Below, one piece after another: positions 45,296-55,013 of a DNA stretch of 64,000 bases. Source of the DNA: Bradyrhizobium sp. WBAH42 (GTDB taxonomy: Bacteria > Pseudomonadota > Alphaproteobacteria > Rhizobiales > Xanthobacteraceae); contig NZ_CP036533.1 in NCBI RefSeq assembly GCF_024585265.1, positions 6,829,001 through 6,893,000 on the forward strand, written 5' to 3'. The translations under genes were made by a program, and so were the position numbers. Position 1 is the first letter of the stretch. Each line of letters opens with the position of its first letter. Below the pieces are notes generated by a model. It saw nothing but the letters and a program-made list of their open reading frames with translations, ran no database searches and was not told the DNA's origin.

Positions 45296-46636
45296 TCAGA
45301 GCGGTGAGCTCGCTGTGGCTCGTGCCGGCTCGAACGGAGTAGAGATGCCGAAATGCTCTCGCAGTGTCTGTCCCAGATATTCTTTGCGAAACAGCCCGCG
45401 CTTCTGCAGGATGGGAACCACATTGTCGACAAACGCTGAAGTGCCATCGGTGAGAACATCCGGAATGATGTTGAAACCATCGACCGCGCCGGCGCGGAAC
45501 CATGCCTCAATCGACTCCGCGATCTGCTCGGGTGTACCCACAAGCAAGCGGTGGCCAAAAGCTTGAACGCTGCTGATGATCTCGCGAACCGTCCGACCTT
45601 GACGCGCCAGAGCTTCAATCGTGCGATGGTGACCGACAGAAAACGGAACATGATCTGCATCAGGCAGAACCTCCTCCGGGATTGGCCTTTCGAGGCTGAG
45701 CTTTTCGACCGCCACACCCATGCTTCTTGCAAGCGCGCCAGTGGCGCGCTCCAGATCGAGCAGCCCATCAAGCTTTTCTTTGCGACGAGCCGCTTCTTTC
45801 TCGGTGCTCCCGATACAGGTGACAAGGCCCGGCAGGATGAGCGGACCCGCAGAGCGGCCGAATTGCCGAGAGAGCGCACGCAGGCGCTCTGCCTCCCGCA
45901 GAGCCGTCGTCAAGTCCCCGGCGGCCGCAAACACGACATCTGCACTGCGGGCACCAAGCCGTAGTCCGGGATCCGAACCGCCCGCCTGAACGATGACTGG
46001 GTGACCTTGGGGCGAAGCGGGATGCGTCAGTGGGCCTCGGATGCCGAAACTATTGGTATCGGGATCGAGCAGGCGGAATTGACTCTGATCTGCGTAAACT
46101 CCCGCAGCCTGATCGGCGATGACCACCTCGCCGCTCCAGCTCAGCCAGAGAGCACGGACCGTTTCAACGAAGTCCTCGGCCCGTCTGTAGCGATCCGCTC
46201 GCCCGACTTCTCGACCGCCAAAGTTTGCTACCGTCGCCGGGCTCGACGTCGTGACTGCGTTCCAGGCAACGCGGCCACGGCTGATGACATCCAGCGACTG
46301 GAAACGCCGAGCGAGATTGTATGGCTCATTGTAGGTCGTCGACGCTGTCGCGATCAAGCCAATCCGCTGCGTTTCGCGTGCAATCACCGCAAGAACGAGG
46401 GTAGGTTCGAGCCCATTCAGCGGTGGCTGGTGCGTAATGTCGAAACTTATCGCGGGAGTATCGGCGAGGAATACAGCATCCAGCAGACCACGCTCCGCAA
46501 CCTTCGCAGCCCGGACGTAGTGCTCGATATCGAAAAAGGCGCTTGGATTTGTACCTGGCCAGCGCCACGCGGCGGAATGGCCACCAGCGCCATGAAGATT
46601 TAGGCCGAGATGAAGCATGGAGTTAACCGAAGACAT
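45296..46636 (-). CDS. Flavin-dependent monooxygenase, NtaA/SnaA/DszA (LLM) family
   Basis: Bacterial-luciferase-like monooxygenase of about 446 residues using FMNH2 from a separate reductase. Motifs: LNLHGAGGHSAAWRWPG, LEPTLVLAVIARETQRIGLI, STTYNEPYNLARRFQSLD, GRVAWNAVTTSSPATVANFG and PVIVQAGGSDPGLRLGARSA. ATG 46636 or the GTG one codon earlier are both possible. First gene of the operon with a Dpp-type importer, a pairing seen in sulfonate, nitrilotriacetate or dibenzothiophene-type metabolism. No flavin reductase gene is next to it. Confidence 0.86.
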   Translation of the reverse strand: MSSVNSMLHLGLNLHGAGGHSAAWRWPGTNPSAFFDIEHYVRAAKVAERGLLDAVFLADTPAISFDITHQPPLNGLEPTLVLAVIARETQRIGLIATASTTYNEPYNLARRFQSLDVISRGRVAWNAVTTSSPATVANFGGREVGRADRYRRAEDFVETVRALWLSWSGEVVIADQAAGVYADQSQFRLLDPDTNSFGIRGPLTHPASPQGHPVIVQAGGSDPGLRLGARSADVVFAAAGDLTTALREAERLRALSRQFGRSAGPLILPGLVTCIGSTEKEAARRKEKLDGLLDLERATGALARSMGVAVEKLSLERPIPEEVLPDADHVPFSVGHHRTIEALARQGRTVREIISSVQAFGHRLLVGTPEQIAESIEAWFRAGAVDGFNIIPDVLTDGTSAFVDNVVPILQKRGLFRKEYLGQTLREHFGISTPFEPARATASSPL

Positions 46637-46639
46637 CAC

Positions 46640-48706
46640 AACCCCTAATGCGGCGGCCTCTTAGCCACTTGGTGGGCCTTGAGGACAAGTCAATGTCAGC
46701 GACCGCCCTGCCCTTTCGCGCAAGCTCACGCTGAATGTGCGCCGGGCAGCCGATTTGAGGCAGCGATAACAAACCGTCGGCTGATGTTAGAGAACTATCA
46801 CCGAAGAAAAATTCGGCTGCGTGCTGTGATGTTCTGCGCGCGGGCGCAGCCCGCAAGAGCTTCGACCACGGCGGTTGCCGATTGACGCCGTCGTGACAGC
46901 CAGTTCCAGCGGCTATTTGATCCCACACGAGTACACTCACATCGGCGCTCCAGAATTCATCAACGAGCCAGCTCTTTCTCAGCAAGGTGTTCTGATGCCC
47001 ATTCGCGATCGGAACGTTTGGACTCGCGATCGGGCGAGCAAGGATCGACTAGAGGATCTTTAGAGGTCGAGACCATACAAACGCAATAGTTGAGTATTTC
47101 AATCTACTATCGTCTGTTGGCATCCCCTTCTATTGCCACGTCTATCTGTTCATCGCTTAGCCCAAATGGTCTCGGATCAGGCTCCTCGAACATGCGCTGC
47201 GTGATTGTAGCGACTTTAATTGGCAGCGCCGGCTCAAAGCGAAGGACATGAATTGATGCGCTCGAGAACACACCACAGATTTCGCGAGACATTGTTGATC
47301 AACCGCATACTGCCCCGTTGCAAAGCGACATCCGATCAATAAGGCCGCGCCAAGCCAACCATCCAATAATGCGATGAAACATTCTAGATTATAGATGCCT
47401 CGTTAAGGCAATGCTTGGGCGCTGAGCTTTGTTCTGCACCACCGTGGCGCCTGCTGCATTCGAAGATCCTCCGGATCTTCGCTTGATTGTCCTGCAGGCG
47501 CTGCATGTTCTCGCTTTTTCTAACGGCATGATGACCGACCGCGACACGACTTTGCAAGAATGCCCGTCCTCGAGGCCTCCCTCATGAGAGCGCCGCGCTA
47601 TGTGCACGGGACTCAGTTACTTTTGAAGACAAACGCCTTGGAGCGTAAAACATCGGGAGCATCACCGTTCACGAAATCACTCAGTTGGGTATCGGACTGC
47701 GTCACTTACCGGCAGATGGGGTCGGGCGCGCCTTCGTGATGAATCGCAGGCTATCAGCTTCATCAATGCCATTTCGAACCGTCTGGCTAGCCTCGAGGTC
47801 TGCGGCCACCTCCAGCGAGAAAGATCACGGACGACACGCTGCGCGCCAGCATGGTGGACGAACGCAGGCCCGGCGTTCTGACCTAAGTCACCGCCGTCCC
47901 GCCATTAGCAACAGAAATGAAACTCCCCGAGCGCCAAGAGCCGCTTCCTTCGGCTATCCGGGCTGGTCGGTTTGGATCGACCCAGGAAGACTTATGATTG
48001 CCCTAGGACTTTTTGTTCAGCTGCGCCTGCAGGTCACACCAAAGGCTTGCGCGGGCGATATGCTTGTAAGGCGCGACCGACGTTGTCGGTGCATTGTGTG
48101 GCGCATCGGCTGCAAGCGTCAACGCCCCGTTTTTCTTTTCCGAACCGAGGCACCCGTGCGCCAGTTCTTGCCGCCGCGGAGTCTATGCACCCGAATCGTT
48201 TGTGGCCCGGCCAAGCTCTGGTTGGCAGTTCAACGTCTCGCGCCCGCACAGCGTTTTATTGTTGTCAGTTAAGCCATTCCCCATGTGTTGCGGATGCGTG
48301 AATCGCAATCGCACGCCCGGCTCTTGTTTTACGGCCAGCGCCCGGCGCACCTACGCGAGGTCTCGTTTCAGCAGTCCCGACAGAGGAATGAGCTTCACGC
48401 CTCCCCGGCCCGGACACGAGCCCGACGTCTGCGGCCAGGCTCAGCTGTTCGGATCACAGCTAGCATCTTGACGAGCACTTAAAGGAGATCCACTCGGAGC
48501 CGATGCAAGCTGGCCCAGGCATACTTCTCCACGCCGCTCAAGCTCACCGATAGCGGCGCTTCCGCCGCGCTGCTTTTCCCCGGACCTTCACACGGCGCTG
48601 GCGTGGAGCGGATAGCGACGATGGTCCCAAACTCTGCTCTGCAATGAACAACAGGCTCGCGGGGGTAGTCGGAAAGGAGACCGCGTTTTCTTCAAGCAAT
48701 GAGACT
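46640..48706. other. Gene-poor, degraded stretch at the edge of symbiosis-island DNA
   Basis: About 2.1 kb with no gene that can be supported. Composition is uneven and AT-richer than 1-20 kb. A 61-codon minus-strand frame ending at 47107 (MSREICGVFSSASIHVLRFE, then PDPRPFGLSDEQIDVAIEGD) looks protein-like but is not recognised; it may be a gene fragment. The plus-strand frames 47685-48272 and 48094-48471 have non-coding residue use. No inverted repeats or transposase motifs recognised. Confidence 0.5.
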
Positions 48707-48730
48707 GGTCAGCTGTTCGACAGCTAAGCC
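48707..48730 (+). promoter_or_regulatory. tts box 1
   Basis: GGTCAGCTGTTCGACAGCTA, then AGCC, matching the rhizobial tts box core (GTCAGCTT-TCG-AAAGCT). It lies about 236 bp upstream of the gene at 48966 and points towards it. TtsI-type regulators bind this motif to switch on type III secretion genes. Confidence 0.7.
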
Positions 48731-48965
48731 TTCTAGCATGGCAGCATCTTTATCCGGACAGCAGGCCGACTTGATGGCCCACACTCTGGAACAGAAGAAT
48801 GATTAGGATCGGCGGTCACTCCGACCCATACGCCCTCGACACATCGATCGGTTCGAGAACCGGAGCCGGTGCGTCTTAACGACATTGCGGGCATCTCGGT
48901 TTCTGATCCCTATCGGATCAACTTCGTACGAATGATATTGACAAGGCTAGCAAAGGGAGACCGAC

Positions 48966-49874
48966 ATGGACCCATTTGAGGACGTCAACCGATCCGAGGC
49001 TCGGATGGATCACCTCGAGCCGCAACAGGAAGAGACAGCGCAAGCAGACTTTGAGCAGCGGCTTAGAGAGTCTCAGCCAATCCTCGCAGCATTGGCTTCA
49101 CCCGGGGCTGGATCGAGCCGGACGGTAACAGACGGTAACAAGAGAGCGCAAGCTATCCCGGAGAATGAACGGTGCACGGCTGCATCCTTTGTCGGAACGC
49201 GCGCTCAACTTGCCGCAACGCTGACGTGCGCTAACATTGCGAAACTCAGAAGAGAAATCGAGCTCGCTGCGCAAAGATCAGCAAAATGGTCACGAGCGAG
49301 TGGATCGTCGGTCGACCGCGTCGATAGTGGCCGCGTTTATGACGACGTGGTGGGATCGTCATACGTGGAGCTGCAGCGCTTTCAAAACCACGCCAGCCAT
49401 TGCAAGCCACATGCGTTGGACCGTCAAAGCGAGATGGCCCATTTGCGTTCCATGGCGGCTTTGCGTTACGAAGCCGCCCCATGGAATATATGGGGAGGCC
49501 AACGACTTGATCTGGGTCGCACAGCGGCAGAGCACATGAGGGGAGGTACCAGTTCTTCGCCTTTTGTGTCACTGTCCGAGGAGGCCTCACAACTGCTCCT
49601 TTCGCCCGACGATGACAACGAGTATGGCGCCAAAGCAATCGCCGAAAACGCGAATGAGTTGCACACCTACACGGTCCCGAAAGTCACAACATGGACGGCG
49701 GAAGACATCGTCAGTATTCTCGAGGACGGGACTGAGAATGACGAACCCGCTCTGGCTTGGGTGAGCGATACCCCAACCGAGGAGCGTGAGGTACTATTTC
49801 TGGGCGGGAACCTGGATGACTATCGGACCGCTAGCGCATCAAATCCATACAAAACGTCAGGAACAAACGACTGA
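48966..49874 (+). CDS. Putative type III effector with ADP-ribosyltransferase-like motifs (paralogue 1)
   Basis: 302-residue protein, start after GGGAGACC and downstream of a tts box. It has no signal peptide, a polar Ser/Gln-rich N-terminal ~70 residues fit for type III export, and a domain shared with the gene at 51990. In order it shows R123 in RVYDD, SPFVSLSEE (S202, STS-like) and E273-R-E275 in EREVLFLGG. Arg, STS and ExE in this order are the catalytic pattern of the arginine-type (RSE) ADP-ribosyltransferases. The assignment is by motif reading alone. The conserved HMRG and LHTYTVPK segments flank the motifs in both paralogues. Confidence 0.65.
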   Translation: MDPFEDVNRSEARMDHLEPQQEETAQADFEQRLRESQPILAALASPGAGSSRTVTDGNKRAQAIPENERCTAASFVGTRAQLAATLTCANIAKLRREIELAAQRSAKWSRASGSSVDRVDSGRVYDDVVGSSYVELQRFQNHASHCKPHALDRQSEMAHLRSMAALRYEAAPWNIWGGQRLDLGRTAAEHMRGGTSSSPFVSLSEEASQLLLSPDDDNEYGAKAIAENANELHTYTVPKVTTWTAEDIVSILEDGTENDEPALAWVSDTPTEEREVLFLGGNLDDYRTASASNPYKTSGTND

Positions 49875-50115
49875 GTGGTACAGGCCTCGGAAAGGGTGAC
49901 TTGCCTTTTCCGACGCTCGGAAAAATCAAACAGTAGCGTTTCACGCTACCAATAATACTCCGGCCCAACTGGCCAGCGCGGGGGACTGGCCGAGTACCGC
50001 GCTCGGAAACATGAGAGTTTCAGCCAGAACCTGTATCGTCTCTAAGTTCGCCGCACTTATCCGCGGGTTGGAACGCCCTTGCCGATCATTGTTCAATCTA
50101 CTTTCCGCCTGGCCA

Positions 50116-50137
50116 GGTCGAGGTTTTGCGAAGCTAA
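50116..50137 (+). promoter_or_regulatory. tts box 2 (degenerate), before the deleted effector gene
   Basis: GGTCGAGGTTTTGCGAAGCT then AA aligns with tts box 4 at 59027 (GTCAGATTTTGGAAAGCTAA) together with its flanks (CCGCCTGGCCA on the left, AGTAGCG on the right), so it is a copy of the same promoter. Some core bases differ. Confidence 0.55.
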
Positions 50138-50160
50138 CTGAGTAGCGACAGAACGAGGTA

Positions 50161-50385
50161 GCCATGCCCGCCGACCGCAGCATGGATCGATACAACGCGA
50201 TCAGCCCAACCGATGGCCGCGCTCAGCTCTTCCGTTGGCGCGCAATTTGGCTGAACGATGTGCTCATCGGCACCTCGAGCAGTTGCCCAAGCTGCCGAAA
50301 CCACGGATCGTTTGCTCAGAGAGCTTTGATCTGCGCGCGAACGCAGTTTACGACTGAGCAAACCCATAGCGGCCAGCTCAAATGA
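50161..50385 (+). pseudogene. Deletion derivative of the repeat-rich effector gene
   Basis: The first codons, MDRYNAISPTDG, copy the start of the gene at 59092 (MDRFNTINPAD), and the next bases (CGCAATTTGGCTGAACGATG, then CTCATCGGCACCTCG) copy its 3' end and downstream sequence around 61509-61545. Nearly the whole 2.4-kb coding middle is missing, so 5' and 3' ends are joined. The promoter with its tts box is retained. It probably makes no functional effector; an alternative reading is a short non-coding relic. Confidence 0.65.
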
Positions 50386-50861
50386 TCTTAAGCGGGATGG
50401 TTCAATCACCTTGTGGCTGCATTCGGCAGCACTGAGATTTCAAGGTGAAAGGACCCCCAAAGAGGCGGATGAAGGATACGAGCGCATCCTGGGGGGCCTA
50501 GGTCGAGTGTCATCAACGCGAGCCCGCGGCTGGATCGACTTGGAATGTTCTTACGATGACCGCAGACTGCGTGAGGGCGTCCTTGGCGAGCTCATCTGAA
50601 GCGTTCAAGTGAGAGCCTTGCTCCCCCCCTCCGACGACTGCCTGAACCGCCGATCTTCCAATCCCTGATATCGAATCTAGATCGGCGGCCCTCATGAGTT
50701 ACCTGAGCAGCACGTTCGTGCAACTTGATCCTCGCCCGACGAAACGACCGTCAGAAACACTCTGATCGGTCCTGACGATCGAAAGGATGCGTATCCGTGC
50801 GAAGGTGTCCGCGCCATTAAAGGATTAAGTCCTTGAAGCGCCCCCTGCTCTATGCTCTTCG
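50386..50861. other. Gene-free stretch
   Basis: Near its left end it contains GCATTCGGCAGCA, also found downstream of the effector gene at about 61656, so it includes duplicated 3' flank of that gene. Nothing else recognised. Confidence 0.4.
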
Positions 50862-51296
50862 TTACCAGATGAACTTTGCGCCATCCGGCAGTTCGCAGAT
50901 GAATTCGCCCTGGTTCACGAGTTCGGTGGTCCCGACGACAAGTTTCGAGGCTCGCACCGTCAGCTTGCCTTCGCGGCTAAGGCTATGGCGGATGTACTCG
51001 GTCACGGCATGTCCGGAGCTGTCGACCGTTTGATGAGCATTGGCGAAGCTGATGCCGTTCTGGACGGTCACCCTGAAGGCATTGATGACCAGACCGGCTT
51101 GCGTCGCCGACGCAGGCTTGCCACCCTCCGCTGTGGTACAGCGGCTCATGTCTAGTATGAGCTTTACATTCTTACCCGCCTGGAGGGCACTAAGCACCTC
51201 GGTGTATTTCGGCGAGGGCTCGTCGGCTCTCGCCGGCGCGCTCGCGGCCGAAAGCAAGGACAACAGGATCGTTAGTGCTCGGCCAGTAAACTTCAT
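50862..51296 (-). CDS. virK: VirK-family periplasmic protein
   Basis: 144 residues from ATG 51296 (MKFTGRALTILLSLLSAASA), after GAGGGAGAAGAG; the longer frame to 51359 lacks support. Signal peptide ends APARA. Mature motifs KYTEVLSALQAGKNVKLILD and SHALSR-like EYIRHSLSREGKLTVRASKL match the VirK family found in Agrobacterium and Ralstonia, where the gene is switched on by plant signals. Cys residues at C-T-T and EFICELPDG are spaced for a disulphide. Function is not established. Confidence 0.72.
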   Translation of the reverse strand: MKFTGRALTILLSLLSAASAPARADEPSPKYTEVLSALQAGKNVKLILDMSRCTTAEGGKPASATQAGLVINAFRVTVQNGISFANAHQTVDSSGHAVTEYIRHSLSREGKLTVRASKLVVGTTELVNQGEFICELPDGAKFIW

Positions 51297-51920
51297 ATGC
51301 TCTTCTCCCTCGATAAGTACCGCAGATGCGCTTTTAAAGACGTCGTGCTCGCAAGCCACTGTCTGATTCCAGACAAACGCGCGCTCGCGCCTGTACAGAA
51401 GCAGCCTGTCGCAATGAGGCGCAAGTCGCTGTGATAGCTATTCCGACATCACAACCTCGTAGGTCAGGTTTGCCGAAGTGGCTTAGCTTCGCGCACGTCG
51501 ACTACAACGATTTGATCCAGCCTCGTCCTCCGCTTGGAAACAACAAAACGGAAGCCGGTTGCGCTTGTCCGTCGCAGTCCTAACGGGCGAGAGAATGCAG
51601 TTCTCACATCTGCATAAGGAGACGATCTACGAAAGACACTCGACCACCGGCAAGCGCCAGTTCGCCCGTCTTGCTGTGCAAGGGCCGTCTCCCTAGATGA
51701 AGCGTCCGCAATGAGGTGGTGGAGCGAACCCGACGCGGCGGTCCGAAAAAGCTCACCCAGCGGACCCGATCTCGGCCTGATCGAACACCAATGCCGGAAG
51801 GCACAAGGCAGCACCGTATTATGATCCGTCGCTTCGCGCGGCTTCCGTCCAGCTGACCGTTCGCCACGTTGCCTGAATCTATTCGATTCCTTCCAGAGCT
51901 AAATGACCTCCTTCCTGATC
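51297..51920. other. Gene-free stretch
   Basis: About 620 bp between virK and the next tts box. Minus-strand frames across it (for example 51464-51814) have Arg/Ser-rich non-coding composition and no ribosome site. Probably holds the virK promoter. Confidence 0.45.
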
Positions 51921-51945
51921 CGTCAGCTTCTCGAAAGCTGCACCT
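51921..51945 (+). promoter_or_regulatory. tts box 3
   Basis: CGTCAGCTTCTCGAAAGCTG, the closest of the four to the known consensus, 69 bp before the start of the gene at 51990. Confidence 0.82.
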
Positions 51946-51989
51946 GCAACGATCGACGCCGACCGCCTGCACTTCGAAGGGAGACGGAG

Positions 51990-52967
51990 ATGAATGTTGA
52001 TCCAGGAAATGCCGCAGACACTCCCTTTGAGGTTCACAACCCGCCACAGGAGCCGCGCCGGGTCCACGTGCCTCAGGATGAGCTTAACGCCCAGATCAGC
52101 GCGCCGGCGCACAGTTCAAACGACCCAGCAAGCTTCGAGCAGCAGCTGCATGACTTGACTCTAGACGATGTAGATTCGGTCTACCCAACCTCGGCTTCAC
52201 TCCCCTTAGCGGCACCTTTCGCCACCGCCAGCTCCTCGTCTGGGCCAGGCGCGGCGGCCTCGGAAACCAGTCGCTATCCAGCTCCATCATTTGTCGGCGC
52301 GCGCGCCCAGCTTGCGGCAACGCTAATGGGCGCCACGCTCCAAGAGCTCAAGAACGAGATCGCCCTCGCCGAAAAGCAATCAGCGCGATGGACGCCAGCG
52401 GCGGACAACGGTGTCGACCGGGATCGCATTTACGACAATATAGCGGCATCGACATATCTCAAGCTGCATCGTTTCCAGAACCAGGACAGCGATTGCAAAC
52501 CGCGCACGGAAGCCACGACATCTGCAATATCACACGTCCGTAACACGGCGCGAGATCATTCGTCCATTGGGGACCCTCTGGAGCGATATCCCCTGGACCT
52601 GGCACGGCAGGCTGGATGGCATATGCGCGGTAAGACCGCTTCTCCATTCGTGTCGTTGGTCGAAGACCCTTCGAAACTCAGCGTTTCCCGCGACCACTGG
52701 TCGAGAGCGATCGCAAACAATGCCAACATGCTGCATACCTACGTCGTGCCGAAGTCTGCGGTGTGGACGCCCGACGACGTACTGAGCAGTATTGGCCTTG
52801 CAATGAATGTGGAGGATAGCGACAACATCGATGGGGATGTGGATTTGATGTGCTCGCTTGGCAGAACGCCAACTAGTGAGACAGAGCGCTTGTTCCTGGG
52901 CGGCAATTTGGAAACCTATCGTGTCGCCAGCGAAGACAATCCCTTCAAGCGGAAGACTGGAGAGTAA
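51990..52967 (+). CDS. Putative type III effector with ADP-ribosyltransferase-like motifs (paralogue 2)
   Basis: 325 residues; ATG 51990 follows GGGAGACGGAG and a strong tts box. Paralogue of the gene at 48966: they share SFVGARAQLAATL, RIYDN (R146), HRFQNQDSDCKPR, HMRGKTASPFVSL (S222) and E297-T-E299 in ETERLFLGG, i.e. Arg, STS-like and ExE in the order of ADP-ribosyltransferases. The second Ser of the STS-like motif is Val here. N-terminal ~110 residues are Pro/Ser/Ala-rich, as for type III signals, and differ from the paralogue. Enzymatic activity is a prediction. Confidence 0.68.
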   Translation: MNVDPGNAADTPFEVHNPPQEPRRVHVPQDELNAQISAPAHSSNDPASFEQQLHDLTLDDVDSVYPTSASLPLAAPFATASSSSGPGAAASETSRYPAPSFVGARAQLAATLMGATLQELKNEIALAEKQSARWTPAADNGVDRDRIYDNIAASTYLKLHRFQNQDSDCKPRTEATTSAISHVRNTARDHSSIGDPLERYPLDLARQAGWHMRGKTASPFVSLVEDPSKLSVSRDHWSRAIANNANMLHTYVVPKSAVWTPDDVLSSIGLAMNVEDSDNIDGDVDLMCSLGRTPTSETERLFLGGNLETYRVASEDNPFKRKTGE

Positions 52968-53428
52968 CGATTAGTCCAACTGGCGACTGCGCCATGCTCG
53001 TAGGTCCCTTAATGCTGATTAGATGACCACCCGAAGGAAGGGTCATCCCCGCGAGCCCACTTCACGAACAACGATAATGGCTTGGCCACAGTCTCTGATA
53101 CCTATCCCTTGACCCGTGCGGGGGAAGAAGGGGCGCCCACATCGCAAGATGTACCCGACATTGTGGCGAGGACACACACGTGCCATTGTTTGTTCTTCCC
53201 CGGCCTCATTCGAGTGCTGCGGCCTCCTCGCATCGATCCAGCCGCCGCCGACACCATTCGGAAGAAAGTTCAGATGACGCGAGCCGCTAAGGCCGCGCAT
53301 CGATCGTTTCCGCAGCTCGACCTGCCATTGATGGTGCGATCAATCGCAAGAGATCGAACAGGATCGTATCAAAGATCAAGTCAATAAAGTCTCACTCACG
53401 CGGCAAGCCGTGCCGCAGCAGAATGGTC
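52968..53428. other. Gene-free stretch upstream of the nod box
   Basis: 460 bp with no supported gene; short frames on either strand (e.g. 53043-53300) show no family features. Confidence 0.4.
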
Positions 53429-53477
53429 TATTCGCCACCTGGATGCGTTCCATCAAAACAATCGATTTTGCCGATCT
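53429..53477 (+). promoter_or_regulatory. nod box
   Basis: Matches the 49-bp NodD-binding consensus at nearly every defined position: TGGATG in the left half, then ATCAAAACAATCGATTTTG and CCGATCT in the right half, all at consensus spacing (mismatches at about five defined positions). Directed rightward. Nod boxes mediate flavonoid-dependent activation by NodD. The next substantial gene is the TtsI-like regulator at 55014. Confidence 0.85.
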
Positions 53478-55013
53478 TGCCTAAAAGCTCCATAGTCGCT
53501 CGTGATGCATGGAGGCAGCATTCAAGAATGTCGTTTCGCAACCCTTCCAGTCCCTTGCCTGTTAACTCAGCTCGCGAGCTCCGGCGCCTGCATCGCAGAG
53601 GTTAGCTCCTGCGCCTCAGATCGCATTACGGGGCGCCACTGTCCCCCTGCTGAAATCGCACGCACGAAGTCGACCGCACGACCGCGACGTCACACCTAAA
53701 GGGCCAGCAAAGACGACCGCCTTCACACACTGTCATCGCCTTGGACTCAAGCTAAGCTTTGATTTGGACCGACGATATGCTCATGACATTGAGGAGATGG
53801 ACGCGCGCGACGCGCAACTCGATAGTTTGGTTAGGACGTGTCGTCATGGCCAAAGAGTCGTTGCGAGTTCAAGAGCACTGCCACGGACCAGCGGTCAAAA
53901 GCACTTGAACCTCACCTAGCGTCAGATTGTAGGATTTCTGACAACCGCGACACCGACCCCGCTCGCGTGAACTCTTCCTGACAGGTAGCAAGAATTGCGA
54001 ACGTCTCAAAAGAACAATACTCCGCTGCGCCGCCAAATCATGCTGCTGGATAGCTCCTCTCCAGGACGAGCGTCCCACATCGCCCATGTGGAGATCGAAG
54101 GATGCAGCGCCGATGCTATCCCAAGCGAATCAAGATGCGCCGTGCGAGAAGAACGCTGGCAGCCGCTATCTCGGCCTTGCGGGGCACACTCCAACTCCGA
54201 AATCGAGATCCGATCGTTCTGGCGCCCTGCACTCCGTGAGGCGAAATGGTTCTGGTGTAGGCACCGGGATCTATGCGCGATGGCAAAACTGTGGAGCTCG
54301 TTTCTGCAATGGCTCGCAGCTTTCGCCGGGCTGCGAGGTATGCGGGGACCTCGGGCGCGTCAGACCTTCAGCACGGTTGACACCTTGCGTCCGAACAATT
54401 GCGAGCGAGAGGGTGCTCTTCCGACCGCGAGGGGCATTGATCGTTTCGGCGTGCATCTCGGCCTGTGAAGCCAGTGGCCAGCTGCCTCGCGTGAGGTGTC
54501 CATGAATACCGGAAAGACTTGCACTGTCGTGACTTCACGACACGACAGGCTCGACAGCCCAGCAAGACTGGCCGCAGACCAAGACGAATTGGGGAGTTTC
54601 CATGTCGGTTTCGCTCATCTGTTCAGCAACAAATCCGATCGTCTCCCGCGCTTTGGTTTCGTTTACGCGGCTCGGCGCTATTCGTACTGCGGGGGCCGGG
54701 TCAGTGCGTGCAAGAACGGCCGCGTTCGGCCCACGGACGCTTCAGCGGGCTGCCGCAGTTGCCAGTCTCTTAAACAAAGTCAGATCTGGCATGAGGGGCA
54801 TCTTGAGCGGCGCCGACGCCGTAAGCAGGCCACAGCGGTCCGTGGTCCATCCGACGACAATCGACCCGCAGATGTTGATCGCCAGTCAACATGCTCCGCC
54901 CTCTCGTTTCGGCTGTCCAAACTCACACCAGTCCAGCCTCCTCTCAGTCCCATCGAGCCCCATGCTCAACCGTGACGCGCTCAGGTCTTCGTGGATGGAC
55001 GAGAGGCAATGAA
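53478..55013 (+). other. Long leader between nod box and regulator gene
   Basis: 1.5 kb with no clearly coding frame. One plus-strand frame, 54602-55012 (MSVSLICSATNPIVSRALVS), has a GGGGAG ribosome-like site and overlaps nothing, but its Arg/Ser/Ala composition and lack of family features leave it doubtful. The stretch may be untranslated leader or hold lost genes. Confidence 0.45.

Noticed and set aside
45262..45879. N-terminal extension of the Dpp binding protein
   Set aside because: It overlaps the monooxygenase gene in another frame, and the signal peptide and ribosome site mark 45261 as the start.
53730..53765. GTCATCGCC...AAGCTAAGC as a tts box
   Set aside because: The distance between the GTCA and AGCTAA parts is four bases too long and the TCG core is missing.
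54602..55012. Possible 136-codon gene upstream of the regulator
   Set aside because: It has a plausible ribosome site, but no domain, low-complexity Ser/Arg/Ala composition and overlap with the regulator's leader; kept only as a question.
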